Origin: CAUZEO01 sp963578625
Lineage (GTDB): Bacteria > Verrucomicrobiota > Kiritimatiellia > SLOV01
Direction of reading: 5' to 3'
Assembly: GCA_963578625.1 (NCBI GenBank)
Contig: CAUZEO010000308.1
Location: forward strand, 1-6,399
Length of the DNA: 6,399 nucleotides
A program made the translations under genes and the position numbers. Under the pieces are notes generated by a model that saw nothing but the letters and a program-made list of their open reading frames with translations, ran no database searches and was not told where the DNA came from. Of this stretch, positions 5,883 to 6,399 are shown in pieces. Within the stretch, counting starts at the first letter, position 1; each line of letters opens with the position of its first letter.

Positions 5883-6399
5883 ATGGATCCGCCAGCCTAT
5901 GGCGACCATGGGGCAATTCGGAGCCTTCAGCAGCGAAAGTTGAAGATCCTGCTCAGTGCTTTGCGCGACAGGAATCCTTTCTACGGACCCCGTATCGAAG
6001 CCGCTTCACTGGATCCCGGTTCTGCGACCATCGAATCGTTTTGCTCGCGCTTCCCGTCGACTACTCGCGCCGAGTGGATCGAAGATCAAACCGCAAACCC
6101 GCCGTTCGGTACGAACCTGACCTTCGCGCAGTCCAGCTATTCCAGGGTGTGCCGAACCAGCGGCACCTCGGGCAAACCCATGTTCTGGCTCGATACCCCC
6201 GAATCGTGGGATGCCATGCTGGACAACTGGCGCCGAGTCTATGATGTCTGCGGCGTCACCGCGGAGAGCCGAATCCTTTTCGCTTTTTCGTTCGGACCCT
6301 TTCTCGGTTTCTGGACGGCGTTCGAAGCGGCGACCAGCATGGGTTGCCTCTGTGTTCCAACCGGCGGGTTTTCCTCGGCGAGCCGACTCGACTTGATGC
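5883..6399 (+). CDS. Phenylacetate-CoA ligase-type adenylate-forming enzyme, N-terminal part (3' end cut off by window edge)
   Basis: The frame is open from ATG 5883 to the right edge, giving 172 visible residues of a family that is usually about 430-450 long. Early residues LQQRKLKILLSAL...RNPFYGPRI (15-38) match the PaaK-like opening in which LQxxKL is followed by NPFY. The ATP phosphate-binding loop is RTSGTSGKPM at 91-100, the standard (S/T)SGT(T/S)GKP signature. Downstream the fragment has WLDTPESWDAMLDNW and FAFSFGPFLGFWTAFEAA, as in the phenylacetate-CoA ligase family protein group. These enzymes adenylate a carboxylic acid and pass it to CoA or a carrier protein. An aryl acid such as hydroxybenzoate would fit the neighbours, but specificity residues lie outside the window. 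No Shine-Dalgarno is seen, and GTG 5877, directly after the upstream stop, is also in frame. Translation is probably coupled to the membrane protein gene. Confidence 0.85.
   Translation, partial: MDPPAYGDHGAIRSLQQRKLKILLSALRDRNPFYGPRIEAASLDPGSATIESFCSRFPSTTRAEWIEDQTANPPFGTNLTFAQSSYSRVCRTSGTSGKPMFWLDTPESWDAMLDNWRRVYDVCGVTAESRILFAFSFGPFLGFWTAFEAATSMGCLCVPTGGFSSASRLDLM

Noticed and set aside
1..6399. CRISPR arrays, tRNA or rRNA genes, insertion sequences or long repeats
   Set aside because: Reading both strands gave no spaced direct repeats, no tRNA-like cloverleaf, no transposase motif and no terminal inverted repeats. The window is almost wholly protein-coding.

Overview
The window is a compact bacterial segment with moderately high GC, about 95% coding, cut from a larger gene group; both edge genes are incomplete. 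No gene is a taxonomic marker. The exported beta-propeller protein, with an N-terminal Trp-Pro-Phe-Phe-Arg-Gly-Pro signature just after its signal peptide, is a type very common in Planctomycetota, Verrucomicrobiota and some Acidobacteriota. I infer one of those lineages with only moderate confidence.

Layout. Positions 3-3860 (+) hold four tightly packed genes: the C-terminal part of a HemN/HemW-like radical SAM protein, a UbiC-like chorismate lyase, a flavin-dependent halogenase-like FAD enzyme, and a GT4-family glycosyltransferase. The junctions are a 3-nt gap, a 4-nt ATGA overlap and about 13 nt, which suggests one operon. A gene on the minus strand follows (3857-5104), an exported PQQ-type beta-propeller protein whose stop codon interlocks with that of the glycosyltransferase. 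A short divergent region (about 5105-5321) contains a doubtful 32-codon ORF. A second plus-strand pair then begins: a small EamA-like membrane protein and, 6 nt later, a phenylacetate-CoA ligase-type adenylate-forming enzyme that runs off the right edge.

How the genes may work together. A chorismate lyase would make a hydroxybenzoate. A halogenase carrying WxWxIP and FxxPxxSxG motifs could halogenate a phenol. A PaaK-type ligase could activate an aryl acid as adenylate or thioester. A glycosyltransferase could decorate the product, and a radical SAM enzyme could methylate or otherwise modify it. An EamA-like protein could move a product across the membrane. The most economical reading is a secondary-metabolite locus built on 4-hydroxybenzoate, possibly a halogenated aryl-polyene or resorcinol-type pigment or a halogenated hydroxybenzoate. 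The enzyme assignments rest on visible motifs. The pathway is inference, because no ketosynthase, acyl carrier protein or flavin reductase lies inside this window.
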